From: Gautieria morchelliformis
Taxonomy: Eukaryota; Basidiomycota; Agaricomycetes; Gomphales; Gomphaceae
DNA: 64,000 bases
Assembly (NCBI GenBank): GCA_015179125.1
Contig: WHVA01000490.1
Coordinates: forward strand, 18,653-82,652
Direction: 5' to 3'
The notes under the pieces are model-generated. The model saw only the letters and a list, made by a program, of their open reading frames with translations, had not been told where the DNA came from and did no database searches. The translations under genes were made by a program, and so were the position numbers. This document shows, piece by piece, positions 33,406-45,367 of this stretch (its first letter is position 1; each line of letters opens with the position of its first letter).

Positions 33406-34629
33406 ATGTCCATGATAACTCGCTCTTGCACCCTTCGGGGTATATCAGAACAACGACGTTTCTCGGAAGCCCCCGACGATTCACCACCGTCCCCGGGGAT
33501 ACCCCTGGCAAACCCCGCCGAGCCTAGTAACAAAGGCAAAGGTAGGGCTGACCCCGGTGACCCTTCAGGTGATCCAGGTGATGGCTCTGGAGGTTCTGAC
33601 AACGATCGGGACCTCCCCAACCTGCCACCTGAGGACCTCGGTGCCCTCGAGGACAACGAGCTTATGCGTCGAGTGTTCATCAAACTCGCAAAACCGCGCG
33701 AGTCCAAAGCACGAGCCAAGGTCAAGGAACCGGATAGTTATGACGGTACTGACCAGGCCAAGCTTCGCACCTTCTTCCTTCAATGCATACTCAACTTCCG
33801 AGATCGTCCCACAGCGTTCAAGACTGGGGCCTCGAAGGTGCAGTATGCTATTTCTTCCCTGTCCGGCTCAGCTCTACAGTATTTCGAGCCGGCGATCCTC
33901 GGCAAAGTCCAACCCGAGCCAGATTGGCTCGAGGACTGGGACAGCTTCAAGGCCGAGCTCGAGCTCAACTTCGGCCCATACGACAATGCTGCCCAAGCCG
34001 AGATTGACCTCGAGAAGATCGTTATGAAAGAGCACCACAAGGCCACGCGATTCTTTATCGACTTCGCCCGAGCTTCGACTCGGACTCAGTGGAACGACGC
34101 GGCCCTCCGACACTTCGCCTACAAGGGCTTGGCCAAACGAATCAAGGACGACTTACTTCACTTCCCTCGATTCCACAGCCTCACCGAGCTTAGGAACTTC
34201 GCGCTGGAATGCGACAGCCGTTACTGGGAGCGTAAGGAATATGACGCCATGGTCAATGGTCGTAGCTCCCAGCCTGCACGCGCCACTAATCAGTCCAGCA
34301 GCAATGCCACTAACAACAACCAGTCTTCCAGCGGTTCCAACAACAATAAGAACCGCAACAAGACTAACAACAATGGCAAGGGTTCCAACAACAACTCTTC
34401 GAACAACAAGAGCCAGCCCGACATATCGAGCAAGCTCGGGAAGGATGGCAAACTACTTCCCGAGGAACGCCAACGTCGGGTCGACCAAGGCCTCTGTCTA
34501 CTTTGTGGCACCAAAGGCCACATGTCAAGGACTGCCCGAAGAACAAGTCTACCAGCGGTAGCGGTTCTAAAGGTCAGGCAGCGAAGACCCCTAACGAGGG
34601 GACTTCAGCCTCCATTACGGAGGTGAAAA
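33406..34629 (+). pseudogene. Gypsy element 1 gag, frameshifted at the zinc knuckle
   Basis: The frame from ATG 33406 holds a low-complexity N-terminus, then the gag capsid region: PDSYDGTDQAKLRTFFLQ, ALQYFEP, WDSFKAELELNFGPYD, WNDAALRHFAYKGL and LRNFALECDSRYWER. An Asn/Ser-rich linker follows and then the start of a CCHC knuckle, CLLCGTKGH. One base is missing at about 34522, so the expected KDCPKNK is only in the next frame, which stops at 34629. The break removes the last zinc ligand and would stop gag from being made as a normal nucleocapsid-bearing protein. Confidence 0.88.
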
Positions 34630-34684
34630 AATAGGTAGCAACCTCGGAACCACACGATCTGAGGATTGCGGTAACCTCACCCGT

Positions 34685-37277
34685 GTGCTCAGACTCAGTG
34701 CCGCTTCTCATTCATTGTCCAAAGATTCCCTTAATGTAGATCTAACCTCGCCTTCGCTTCCCAACGTCGCTTTTGTTGCATTAGTTGACTGCGGGTCCTC
34801 AGATTGTTTTATTGAATCCAGATTTGTCCAGAAGTACTCTATGCCTGCTTATCCTGTCTCTCCTATACCCTTGAAACTATTTGATGGTAGTACTAACACT
34901 ACCATTACCCAAGCTCTAGACCTCTGTATCTGCTTTCCGACTGGCGAACAACAATGGGTTACCTTCTACGTAACCTCGCTCGACTCGAGTTGCTCGGTGG
35001 TACTTGGCCACAACTGGCTCACCCGCTACAATCCGTCGATTGACTGGGTATTGGGCAGTATTACTTTCAAGACCATCGACCTAACTACGACTCCAGTGAC
35101 CACGGCGACGTCAGCCCGTTCAGCTTCGGCTACGACTTCGACCTCGCCTACGGCATCTTCACCCCCGCCTTCGACCTCGCCTCAGAACTCGCCTCCAAAG
35201 TTGCAAGCACTGCTCGTTTCCCTAATCAATGCACCCACTTTCATGCGTGCGTCTAGATTGGAAGGGTCTGAAGTGTTTCAGCTCAATCTGGCCTCGCCTG
35301 AGCTCCTCGCCCAAGGAGTAACATCAGGAGAAAGCTCTTCCGAGCTTTCTGAGAACGTTAAAAAACATGTTCCCGAAGTATATCACGAATTTGCAGATGT
35401 GTTCAGCAAAGCACACGCTGACACTCTAGCCCCCCACCGACCGCACGATATCAAGATCAACCTTGAAGAAGGGACCTCGCCGCCTATCGGTCCCATCTAC
35501 TCTCTCTCAGCTTCCGAACTCAAAGCACTTCGCGAGTTCATCAACGAGCACTTGAACATCGGTTTCATCCGACCTTCACGCTCACCTCATGGTGCACCGG
35601 TATTGTTTGTCTGCAAAAAAGATGGCTCACTTCGGTTGTGTGTCGACTTCCGAGGTTTAAACAAGATCTCGAAAAAGGATCGGTACCCATTACCATTGAT
35701 TGCTGACTTACTTGATGCTCCAAAGAATGCTCGCATCTATACGAAGATTGACCTTCGTCACGCTTACCACCTCGTACGGGTGGCCGAGGGTGACAAATGG
35801 AAAACCGCCTTCAGGACTCGCTATGGGTCTTTTGAATGGTTGGTTATGCCATTTGGTCTCACTAACGGCCCTGCTGCTTTCCAGAGATTCATGAACGAGA
35901 TTTTCGCCGACCTTTTGGACGTTTGTGTGGTGGTATACTTGGATGACATTCTAATCTACTCCAGTGACCCCTCCAAACATGTTGAACATGTCAAGGAAGT
36001 CTTGCGACGACTCCGACTCAACAACCTCTTCGCCAAAGAAGACAAATGCGAGTTTCATTGTGACTCGGTTGAATTCCTCGGCTACATACTCTCTCCCGAG
36101 GGCCTCACTATGGCGGACGACAAGGTAAAGGTCATTCAAGACTGGCCTGAACCTCACAAAGTTCGCGACATCCAGTATTTCCTCGGTTTCGCCAACTTCT
36201 ACCGACGTTTCATTCACAACTACTCCGACATCACCATTCCTCTCACCCAACTCACCCGCAAGGGTACCCCCTGGAACTTTTCCGAGGATTGTCAACAGGC
36301 CTTCAACCTGTTGAAGAGGGCGTTCACTACCGCTCCTATCCTTACCCACTGGATTCCTGACCTTCCACTAATCGTAGAGACTGATGCTTCAGATTATGCC
36401 TTAGCGGCAATCTTATCACTGCGAACCTCGGAAGGCGAGCTTCACCCCGTCGCTTTTCACTCCTGCAAATTCACCTCTACTGAGCTCAACTACGATGTTC
36501 ATGACAAGGAGCTCCTAGCAATTTTTGAAGCATTTCAACGCTGGTGACACTACCTTGAGGGCTCTGGCAACCCTGTCGACGTTATCACCGATCACAAGAA
36601 CCTCGAATACTTTTCAACAACAAAGCTCTTGACCCGTCGACAAGCTCGGTGGTCAGAATACCTTTCCCAATTCAACCTCGCCATTCGTTTCTGACCTGGT
36701 CGCCTCGGAACGAAGCCTGACTCTCTCACTAGACGATGGGACGTCTACCTTAAAGAGGGGAATAGCGACTATGCCACCATAAACCCACAGAACCTACGGC
36801 CAGTGTTTACTCAACACCAACTGGCATAGTCCCTTAGAGCTACTAACCTCGCTCCCGTCGTACTCCGAGCCGCTTCGATGCTTGATACCGAGCAGATCCG
36901 AGCTGACATACTAGCGAACCTCCCCTCGGACCCCATAGCCAAGTCGCACCTCGGCTTGGTTAATGACCCAAGGTGGACCACAGGCCCCGAGGGCTTTCTC
37001 AAGCTTGACAACCGAACATATGTTCCAGCGGCCCAAGACCTTCGACTTCGCATCCTGCAATACAAGCACGATCACATGCTCTCGGGGCACTTCGGGGTCA
37101 ACAAGACCTTGGAGCTGATCCGACGAGACTATACTTGGCCAGGGATTAGATCCTTTGTCAAGGAGTATTGCAAGACATGTACCACTTGTATGCGAAGCAA
37201 GCCACAACGTCACAAGCCCTATGGTCTCCTCAAACAACTTCCCGTTCCCGAGAAGCCTTGGAATTCCATCCATGTAG
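34685..37277 (+). pseudogene. Gypsy element 1 pol (protease, RT, RNase H, partial integrase) with three stops
   Basis: Domains in order: aspartic protease with LVDCGSSDCF and VVLGHNWL (from about 34770); reverse transcriptase with LRLCVDFRGLN, PFGLTNGPAAFQRFMN and the catalytic VVYLDDILIY (about 35930-35960); RNase H with ETDASDYALAA and TDHKNLEYF; integrase zinc-binding H-H-C-C region (HMLSGHFGVNKT, CKTCTTCMRSK). In-frame stops are at 36545 (TGA), 36692 (TGA) and 36827 (TAG); at the two TGA sites, arginine (CGA) is the expected residue. The integrase breaks off after WNSIHV, so its DDE core is missing. Confidence 0.92.
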
Positions 37278-40166
37278 CACAGCAGACTGCTCTCGGACTC
37301 ATGCACATCTGATGTGCCATCATCAATAGTGGCCTCACCCTCTGCTCGTTCAACAGCTGCAACTCGGGCAAGTCTGTCTTTTTCTGTTTGTGATGCTTTT
37401 CAGGTAGCACAGACATTCTTAACCTTTGTCTCTCCGCCAGCTCTCTCACAGAGAGCATCCCAAACTGAGGTCCGTTCTTTGATAGTCACTCGAATCCCCT
37501 TCGCCTTCCCACGAAGCTCCGGATCCAATTCATCATCACCATAAACTAACCTTTGGATCTGTCCATGAGTGTCAGGTTGTCCTGCTTTGGGGGGTGGGTT
37601 ATCCAGAGGAATAACTGTGTCATGTAATACTCTGTGCTTGCCGCCAGATTTTATATTCTTGTTCCGGACATTGAGTGTGTTGTTGGCAAAGGCCTCATGA
37701 GCTGATGAGCAGTCAAAAATCCAGATGCCAATTGCACCTGGATTGTGATACTCAAATAATGGGATTGCCGCTTGGATTTGCTGTAATAACTGAGTGGTGT
37801 CCCACCAAGGATCACCATTTTTCCCTGGGTGGATGATTTTCCGCGCATTTCTGACCAAAAGACGTTGCTGCTCAGGCAACTGTGTTAGCAACTAGGGGCT
37901 ATGGCAGGGAAGGTTCGGTAGAGTTCTTAGAAAGCTAGAATCAAATACACTCTCTCAGTGAATTTATTGTCACTGATGTATTAATACAATACCTAGAATC
38001 AAATACACTACATGATTTTCAGTCAACATGCTATGTAAATATGAAAGATACTACTCGCCTCTCTCAGTGAATTTATTGTCACTGAGAGAGGAGCACTATC
38101 CTGTCTCAGAAGGCATATACGTGCACCCGGCCCTTTAGCGCCCAAGGGCTCGCGCGTCGAAGTCATTTCAAACTCCGCTGGGTGCAGCCGCCTGTGAAAA
38201 TAGAAATAACAGAATGGAATGGAGAGATAGGGAGTGACTAGAAAATTTCGAAAATAAGCAGAGAAGTGGATGCATGGTACAAGAACAGTATGAGAAAATA
38301 TTGAAACACCACACAATAAATTGAATATATTATGCTTGATTTTGGTGCAGGAGCATAAATGCACCCAACAAACTGCTGCTGCTGTTCCCACTGCTCGTCG
38401 ATGAGGGTGAGCTGCCCTGTGGTCTCTAGGATAAAATCTGACACGTGGACCGACCAACCGTTCCCTTTCTTGCGCAGCGGTTGCTGTCCTTCGGTAAGCC
38501 AGGTACGCCGACGCTGTTCATTGGTAGCAACTGACATCTCATCATGATTGATTACAACATGAAGCTTCTCATGCCCATCCATTTTCGGCACGCTCCAATC
38601 TAAAGTTTCAGAATCGATGGTCGGCATGAGACTGGACATTGTGCATCAGTATAAACATTGAGTATATCAAGGGGATACATACTGTGGGTATTTTGCAAGT
38701 GTATTTAAAAAAACTTCTCTTGATTTTATGACATCAGGCCTCTCGTGCCCATCAATATAAAGTCCTTTCTTCACTTCGCAGCTTCGATACCCCAGCCTTA
38801 TCAGCCTGTCCGAAGTGAAATAGTAGATTGCCTCCCAATAATGGCAAGTGATGGTAAAACCACCGTATTGATGTGCTGCATAAAAATTGCAGGCGTAACT
38901 TGACCCAGGTTGAGTGCTGCAAGGTATTCTCATATGCCTTGGAGGATAACCTCGTTATCCAAGAGTGTCAGGTGTGCCTGTTCCACCTGCTTCTTTGGTA
39001 TGGGAAGCGCACCATGGGTAAGAATATGAACCTCAAGTTCACGTATCTTATGTGCAAAATAGGGCCCTTTCCCCATTCGGCGTGCTGCATTGAGGCTTGC
39101 ACTGATACTTGGCCGTTTGCAACGTGGATTTGTAAGGTAGTTAGCTTGAAGCTTGACAAAGTGAGTGAGAGCAGTGAGTGGCATCAGTGCCTTCACTGCA
39201 CGAGTTGTTCGACACTTCCTGGAATCGCTGAGAAGTGTCTGAACAATGTTCAGAATATTTGGGGGCGCCACATGATCATCAGTGTTCTCATTACCCGACT
39301 GCCGAGCCTCAGCAAGGGCTGGCTTGTTCAATGCTGCCCGCCCTGACTGACTGAGAACACCTTCGGATGGTATATCTATGAGAGTATCGTCAAGTGTCAT
39401 GTTTTCGTCTTTGAATGGTTCAGGGCTAAGGAAAAAGTCTTCACGGTTGCCATCCAAGGCAGCCTGGAGCTCATCAGCCCAAATAACATTTGTTTCATCC
39501 CACAGTGTGTAATCATAGCCATGGTCCAAGAGATCAAGATCATGGTCGATGATTACCGTATCGAGCTCTGGCTGAGTTTGCATGGGAGATAGATAGTGCG
39601 GCTTCAGTGGTGGTTTCTGTCAAAATCAATAGATATCATGAAATAATAATAAATGTATAATCTGACCTACCTGAAAGAATTTAGCAAACTGTTCACTGTT
39701 GCAATCTTGAACAGATGCCACCCTATCTGCTTCTAACTTCCTTTTCCGACAAGCTGTTCGCTCCGAATTACCAGTATAGATTACGGGTCGCTTCCCTTGG
39801 TTTCGTTTCTGTGACAGAGTAATATTCAGTTACTTGAGGAAAGAAAATGATAGATATATGAACCGGTTGTGTTTCAGCTTGCAAGAGGTTCAACCGACCA
39901 GTCCGTGGCTTAAAGACATCATAAAGCTTTGACAATGCCTCACCTACACTATCATCAGAGCTTGTTCCACCGTCCTCAGTATTCTGGTCGTCCTCTGAAG
40001 TCTGACTATCCTCCGAAGTCTGGTCGTCCTTCGAAGTTTGGTCCTCTTCTGACTCTGGGGTAAAGTCAGTATCCACCACATCAACCTGTCTGGCCTGCTT
40101 GATGAATCGAGACCCAGTGGAACGCTGAGTGCGTGCACGTATGGCTGACTTCCTTGTGCGAGGCAT
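37278..40166 (-). pseudogene. Fungal DDE-type transposase, split by a solo LTR
   Basis: Minus-strand remnant read in pieces: ATG 40166 with an acidic Gln/Thr/Ser repeat N-terminus; two likely introns (39858-39803, 39671-39617); a helical region (39583-38933, MGKGPYFAHKIRELE); GYRSCEVKKGLYIDGHERPD; INHDEMSVATNEQRRRTWL, which probably carries the first catalytic Asp; then, after the solo LTR, IGIWIFDCSSAHEAFANN with the second Asp, and ELRGKAKGIRVTIKERTSVWD. The order matches the fungal DDE-superfamily endonuclease proteins. It is disabled by a TGA at 38932-38930, a frameshift near 38820 and the LTR insertion. I found no convincing terminal inverted repeats. Confidence 0.75.
37883..38370 (+). 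mobile_element. Solo LTR, 488 bp, inside the DDE transposase
   Basis: TGTTAGCAACTAGG to GCACCCAACA, flanked by the exact 5-bp duplication AACTG (37878-37882 and 38371-38375). It is homologous to the solo LTR at 51168-51665. It contains a palindromic CTCTCTCAGTGA ... TCACTGAGAGAG segment near 38060-38093. Confidence 0.93.
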
Positions 40167-40249
40167 GGTTGCTCACTCAATAATAATTTTCGGAAATCTC
40201 CCAAAATTTGGCGGCGGGCACTTATTTAAAAAGTTTGGTGTGAACGGCG

Positions 40250-41371
40250 CATTTAGCCACTTTCACGCCTAAAATAAAAGCACAGGTGAAATTGCTGAAA
40301 ATTTGCTCCCACAGCGAGTGGATGCAAAGCAGTGTTGTACACTGTAGGTATTAGCGCAACTTGCAATCATACCCCAGACACTTGCACTAATACTTCGTTG
40401 ACTCCAGTATTAGTTGACTCCTGGAGATTGATCATGATTAGGTAAAAAAAAAAATCTCATTCGTCATTTGGACTTTGCGTTTTTTCCTGTACCTAAATTT
40501 CAGTACTTGTATAGTACTGATTTTTAGTGCTCTGTGAAATTATCTTTTGTGGACTAAATTTCAGTACAAGTCGGTACTGTAATTTAGCTGTAGTGCAAGC
40601 AGAACTGAAATATAGCGCTTATTCTTTCTACAGTGTGTGGCGTAGCCAGGTGTGTATATGTTGTTGGAGCTCATGCAGGAGCTCATGCACAGTCGGTAAC
40701 TTGGGATTGGTTGGAGGAGCTGGCAGGGCTTCGGCTATGATCGATGATCAGTGACACATACGTAACCTACAGTACATCGGGCGCCCAGTCCACTGCTTTT
40801 TGCGGGTGAGTGATCTCAGGGGTGGTGGGGTACAAGGCTGAAAAGTCCAACTAAGGAATCTATCACAACTACGTCACATGAAGTGACCCACATTGTCGTG
40901 CATTTGAATTGGTGCACTTGTGCGTCAACCATCCACAACCCCACGTGTCAATCATCAGTAAAAAACCGAAATGCCCGGAAGCCCGAGGCTATTTACATAC
41001 TCTTCAGGGGTCTGTGTATTTGTGGCCCAAAGCTCTCACGGGCACTCCGAGCTACAAGGTGCGTCAGCCATGCCTCATAGCACATTTCTACACACGATCA
41101 CGGTGGCCGCCTCCTCCATAGCGCAATTGGGGCTCCTGCGTGGTAGCCGCCTCCGCTGTAGTCTATGGGCCGTGGCCGCTGCCTATGCCATCCATGGGGA
41201 GCTATCCGGTTTGGCCTGTGCGGCTCCCAGACTACGGTGCCACGATTGGAACTCTCGCTCTAATACTAGTAGGTAGGTGTCCTTTCTGCATCCTGATTCC
41301 TTCTGAGGCCAAAGTGCTCTATTCTCTCAGAATGCCACATGTTGACGTTGAAGGTTTTCCTTTTATATAGC
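40250..41371. other. No gene recognised
   Basis: Mixed composition. Several CAGTACTTGTATAGTACTG-like short inverted motifs lie at 40500-40610, which could belong to an element end. Nothing else is supported. Confidence 0.4.
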
Positions 41372-41840
41372 TATGTCTCTGAAGTACGGGACAGCTGCAG
41401 CATTTACCAAGATATATGTCTCCCTCTTCTCATCTAAAATGAGGTTCTCGAACGTCACGGCATGCGATGCACGGCGTCAGGAAGTTGAGGTTTCACAGCT
41501 TGGTGAGGAACGCAAGGACGGACATGGGCGTGTACAAGCCACCGGCATTCTTCCCCTTATGCTTGGCGCCCTGCATGACCCACAGCGGGATGAGCATGGT
41601 CGGCATACACACGCCAAGGGACGCGAAGTTGAACGTGAGGAGCTGCCCATCAATTGCGACCTTGGTGTACGTGAGGCTATCGCCCACGGACACGCTGACG
41701 GGCAGCGGGACATGGTTCGCGAAGCCGCCATGCTCGTCGAAGGTGAGGATGAAGAGCGTGTCGCATGTTTCGCGTTGGTTCAGTGCCATGTGTCTACTAT
41801 CCTGTTGAGCATTATGCCATGCATCATGACCCATACCCAC
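41372..41840 (-). pseudogene. Acid phosphatase / phosphoesterase (PF04185-like) C-terminal fragment
   Basis: The minus-strand frame from 41840 includes ETCDTLFILTFDEHGGFANH, VGDSLTYTKVAIDG and a C-terminal HKGKNAGGLYTPMSVLAFLTKL. The TxDEHGGFxDH signature is diagnostic of the phosphoesterase family of secreted fungal acid phosphatases. The frame stops where Trp is expected (KL then TGA). A shifted frame continues with TFENLILDEKR and ends at about 41372. The N-terminal two thirds are absent, so it is a gene relic. Confidence 0.8.
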
Positions 41841-42014
41841 TGGCAGTCATTGATGTCATCAAATGGCTCCTGGGCCGAGCCCGTCAGATACTTGGCTGCC
41901 TGCTTGAATGCGGCTCGAGCCTGTCAGATGTAGCGTGGGGGACCATGCCCGCAGATTGGCAGGAGGTGTGTTCACCACACTGACCCATTGGTGCTTCAAT
42001 CCTGACCAGATATC

Positions 42015-42629
42015 ATGCTCATGCAGACTGGGTGTTTTTACACACAACCGCCCATCCGCATCCACCCCTCGTATCCAGGTTTGCCCCATGACGCCAAAAC
42101 TGAACCACCAGGGAATCACGGTGGCGAGTGCTCCAAATACTACTCCACTTACAAGACTCAGGGGCTCACAGGTGGTATTATGTGCTGTTGGTGTACTCAC
42201 AGCATCTGTTATGGCTTCCACTGCATCCCCCATGGTGAAGGCCGCAATGATGTTTTTTCTGCAATTCTCACACACTGGCCCATAGCCCCCAAATTGGTTG
42301 TCTATGATTTTGCCTGTGCCCTGGGGCCATACTGTCTCACCCACGAACCTGAATTTTTTGTTGACACGTTGTTCGCCGTTGATGACTTTCATGCCCAGGG
42401 GCACACCAAATGTTCACCCGCATCCTTTTTATCAACTTATGTGACCCTGGATCCACGGCTTGCCCAGATCAACACGAGTGCTGCAGAGTGTGGCAATAGT
42501 GGATTGCACCGCATCCGTAAGTTGGTCAGCTACATGTCCCAATCACATGCTATCATATACACCCATGTCTTCATTTCTGTATGGAACCGTCTGAAAAGAC
42601 AAAGAATGGCCATCTCAGCTAGCATGTAA
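42015..42629 (+). pseudogene. Transposase-like C-terminal fragment (possibly KDZ-related)
   Basis: The frame contains LTGGIMCCWCTHSICYGFH, then EGRNDVFSAILTHW, VVYDFACALGPYC, FHAQGHTKC and TSAAECGNSGLHRIRKLVSY. I know this pattern from multicopy fungal proteins linked to transposons. The layout (acidic YDFAC, H-x3-HTKC, late Glu) recalls Kyakuja-Dileera-Zisupton transposases, but assignment to that family is tentative. No N-terminus is found upstream. Confidence 0.5.
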
Positions 42630-43119
42630 TAGTGTTTATGTACAAGCCATAGGAGAACAGCATCCCTATACTGCGTTATTGCATCCATGTGAACCTGCCA
42701 CAGTTCTCTCATTCCTTACAATCTGAATGTCTGCATGCAGAATGTTGTAACCTGAACCAGGGCCTTTCTTTCCTTATAAATCAGGAGTCATAGGGAGATT
42801 ATTTGGAGTGGCATTTTATGACCAGTTGGATCAGTCTGTATGTATTCAAGTGACGTGCCCCCGACTCGTTGCAGGCATTGTTGCTTGGTTCTCCATGGTG
42901 TCATGTGACATGCCCACAACGCGCCGTTGCATGCTTGTTGCTTCTCCCACAACAACTTTCACCGCCATCCAGCTGGATGTGAGGCCAAGCTTGGCCAACT
43001 CACTTGAGAGACATGGATGACAGCTGTGGAGTAGCTCCATATGTTGTGCACCCTTCAGCATTTGAGAGTGGAAAGGATGGTGCGTGCTATACTCCACGTT
43101 TTGGAGACCTTAACTGAAT
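42630..43119. other. No gene recognised
   Basis: Unique-looking sequence with no open frame, repeat or RNA that I can support. Confidence 0.4.
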
Positions 43120-43680
43120 TACCCGCAGAGACGGCTTGTGGCGCGCGTGAACCATACGTGGCGACGGTGGTGTACGGTTCCTGTGCGCCGGACATGCATA
43201 GGGCGCACCGTCCATGTGAACCATCCGGAGAGAGGGCTTACGGTTTCTGTACACCCTTCACCATCCGTGAATGGAGAGGATGGTACCTGCTATACTCCAT
43301 CTTTTGCTGATCTCGTCCTGAACGACCAAATTTCGCGCAGAGATGGCTACTGGCGCACGTGCACGTGAACCGGACATGCAGAGGGCGGACAGTGCATGTG
43401 AACCGTACGTGCATTCACCATGCATGGCTCCTGTGCGCCGTCCGTGGGTGCAGTTCCTGTTCACTGTCCACGTGCATACAGCGGATGGTGCACGCGAACC
43501 ATACGTGCATGCGGCGGGACGGTGCGTGTGCGTCGTACGTGCATACAGCGGACGGTGCACACGAACCGTACGTGCATGCACAGGGGGCAGCCAGTTCCTG
43601 TGCTCCGTTTGTGCGTGCGGTTCCCATGCATCGTACGTGCGTAGTGCGGACGGTGGACGCGAACCGTACTTGCATACTGT
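43120..43680. repeat. GTACGTGCA-type minisatellite, first block
   Basis: Irregular units of about 33-40 bp such as GAACCGTACGTGCATGC and GCGGACGGTGCACACGAACC. The core resembles the array at 17225-18790. Reading frames across it on both strands are repetitive and not genes. Confidence 0.85.
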
Positions 43681-43960
43681 TGTAAGGGTACAAGGAGGGA
43701 GATGGAGACAGAGACGGAATGGAACACAATGCGCAATGCGCAAGAGGAAACACTAGTGAGGACTGCTGTTAACTCACTCAACTGGACTCAAGCCATGTGA
43801 GTGGACAGGCTGAAACCGATCGGTGGGGTGTGTGGGGATAGATGCCCGGGGTTGGAGTCGAGTCATGGGGCTGATGCGTAGCTAAGCGTACATGTATATA
43901 CTTACGATCTGAGTGGAGCGCATGGAGGTGGGGTGAGAGAACAGGAATGGGTCGTGGGGT
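43676..43960. repeat. Dispersed repeat shared with 59715-59860
   Basis: TGTTGTAAGGGTACAAGGAGGGAGA here and TGTTATAAGGGTATAAGGAGGGAGA at 59715 start two matching stretches that share AACACTAGTGAGGAC and GTTAACTC. The TG start suggests an LTR fragment, but no matching end is defined. Confidence 0.55.
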
Positions 43961-44049
43961 TAGTGTCAGTCAGGAAAAGGGAGTGGGGAAATCGGGCGAT
44001 GCGCGTGTATGCGTGCAGCGTCGGTCCAGGGCTGTCGATGTGTTTCGGG

Positions 44050-44550
44050 TTTCATAACACATACGGCAGGACGGTGCACGGGCACTGTACGTGCATACGG
44101 CAGGACGGTGGACGTGAACCCCACGTGGAGAGTGGAGACGGCGTATGGTTCGAGCACACCGTATGTCGGGAGGGTGCACGTGCACCGTACGTGCGTACAG
44201 CGGATGGTGCACACGAACCGTACGTGCATGCACAGGGGGCGGTCGGTTCCCGTGCCCCATTCATGTGTGCGGTTCCTGTGCATCGTACATGCGTACTGCG
44301 GATGGTGGTCGCGAACCGTACTTGCATATGGCAGGACGGTGCACGGGCACCATACGTGCATACGGCGGGACGGTGCATGTGAACCGCACGTGGAGAGCGG
44401 AGAGGGCATATGGTTCGAGTGCACCGTACGTCGGGAGAGTGCACGGGGTGCGTGCACCATGCTTGCATATGGGGGGACGGTCCATGTGTACCATACGTGC
44501 AGTAGGTGCAGAGGGTGTACGGTGCACGTGAACCATATATTTGTATATAC
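44050..44550. repeat. GTACGTGCA-type minisatellite, second block
   Basis: Continues the same repeat family as 43120-43680, with CATACGGCRGGACGGTGCACG units. Confidence 0.85.
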
Positions 44551-44639
44551 AGCCTGGCTATACACGTATTTACAACGGGCTGGACATGTATTTTACAGCG
44601 GGCTGTATACATTTGATACCGCGGGTGCATCTGGCGGTT

Positions 44640-44955
44640 ACCCCGGAGGGATGTTCCTGTACTTCAAACCGTTGTGGTCTGGGGGCATCATGGATGTCAT
44701 TCCGAGTCTGGACAGATACCAAGAGAGCAAGTAAGTAGAAGGCTGTCGACGGTAGTAATCATATTCGAATCCGCTGCTTCGAGGTGCCAGAAGCAATGCT
44801 CCTCCAAACTTTGACCCAAGGTTTCAATGTTTCTGCTTATTGGAAGGGGAGCAGCAACACTATTGGTCAGTAAATAGGTCTATGGGTAAAGCAGAGAAAA
44901 TTACAATGCGTACTGTGACCGACTCACATTCGCTACGCGCGCCGGCCACTGCCCG
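44640..44955 (+). repeat. Duplicated segment, left half (match to 59186-59505)
   Basis: GAGGGATGTTCCTGTACTTCAAA through CGCGCCGGCCACTGCCCG is repeated near-identically at about 59190-59505. The match continues after gypsy element 2, at 54637-54713. It includes a possible exon end followed by GTAAGT (44728), but I cannot identify a protein. Confidence 0.85.
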
Positions 44956-45168
44956 TGTAAATAACCCATGTATCTACATGTACATTAGTTATTACATAAT
45001 CCCAGTGGGCCCCTTAGGGACCCACTGTATAGTTTATGCGTGGGAACCGGCCAGCGGTCCCCATCGCATCTTACCCTTACACTGTCACTACGTAGCATCA
45101 GAATACCACACATTGGTCAAGTTCCGTCGTGCTCTTGTGACCTGAGGCTTAAGATAGATATCTTTACA
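44956..45168 (+). repeat. 5' LTR of gypsy element 2
   Basis: TGTAAATAACCC to ATATCTTTACA, with TGTAAA/TTTACA terminal inverted repeats. It contains TATAGTTTATGCG as a possible promoter region. Confidence 0.93.
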
Positions 45169-45367
45169 CCTTTTTGAACTATCCTGCGGTTGATTGCCAC
45201 GCAACCAACCAATAGTGGATTCGAAGCAATCTTGAAAAAGATCGCTGCGTCGACGACTAAACATCGTTGAGACCCTCCAGTAGACCCTCTACTGTCGGCT
45301 GTGAGCATGATAGATTCCACGCAGTTGAAGACGGACACGAGCGACGAGCTCGAGGTCCACACCCGAG

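Larger units (their letters stand above)
31747..37277 (+). mobile_element. Gypsy element 1, 3'-truncated
   Basis: The 5' LTR begins TGTAAGAACCCGG at 31747 and probably ends CCTTACA at 33342. It is interrupted by LTR-like copy 2 (32156-33225 plus 5-bp duplication), so the LTR itself is about 521 bp. Gag and pol remnants follow. The element stops within the integrase at about 37277, where a minus-strand DDE transposase remnant begins. No 3' LTR is present. Confidence 0.85.

Noticed and set aside
37200..37312. A natural integrase C-terminus ending GLMHI
   Set aside because: Those residues come from the opposite strand of the neighbouring transposase remnant; the integrase is cut at about 37277.
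41859..42404. 181-codon minus-strand frame
   Set aside because: Shadow of the plus-strand transposase-like fragment, which has the conserved motifs.
44009..44734. 241-codon frame across the second minisatellite
   Set aside because: Repeat-driven open frame with equally long frames on the opposite strand and no recognisable domain.
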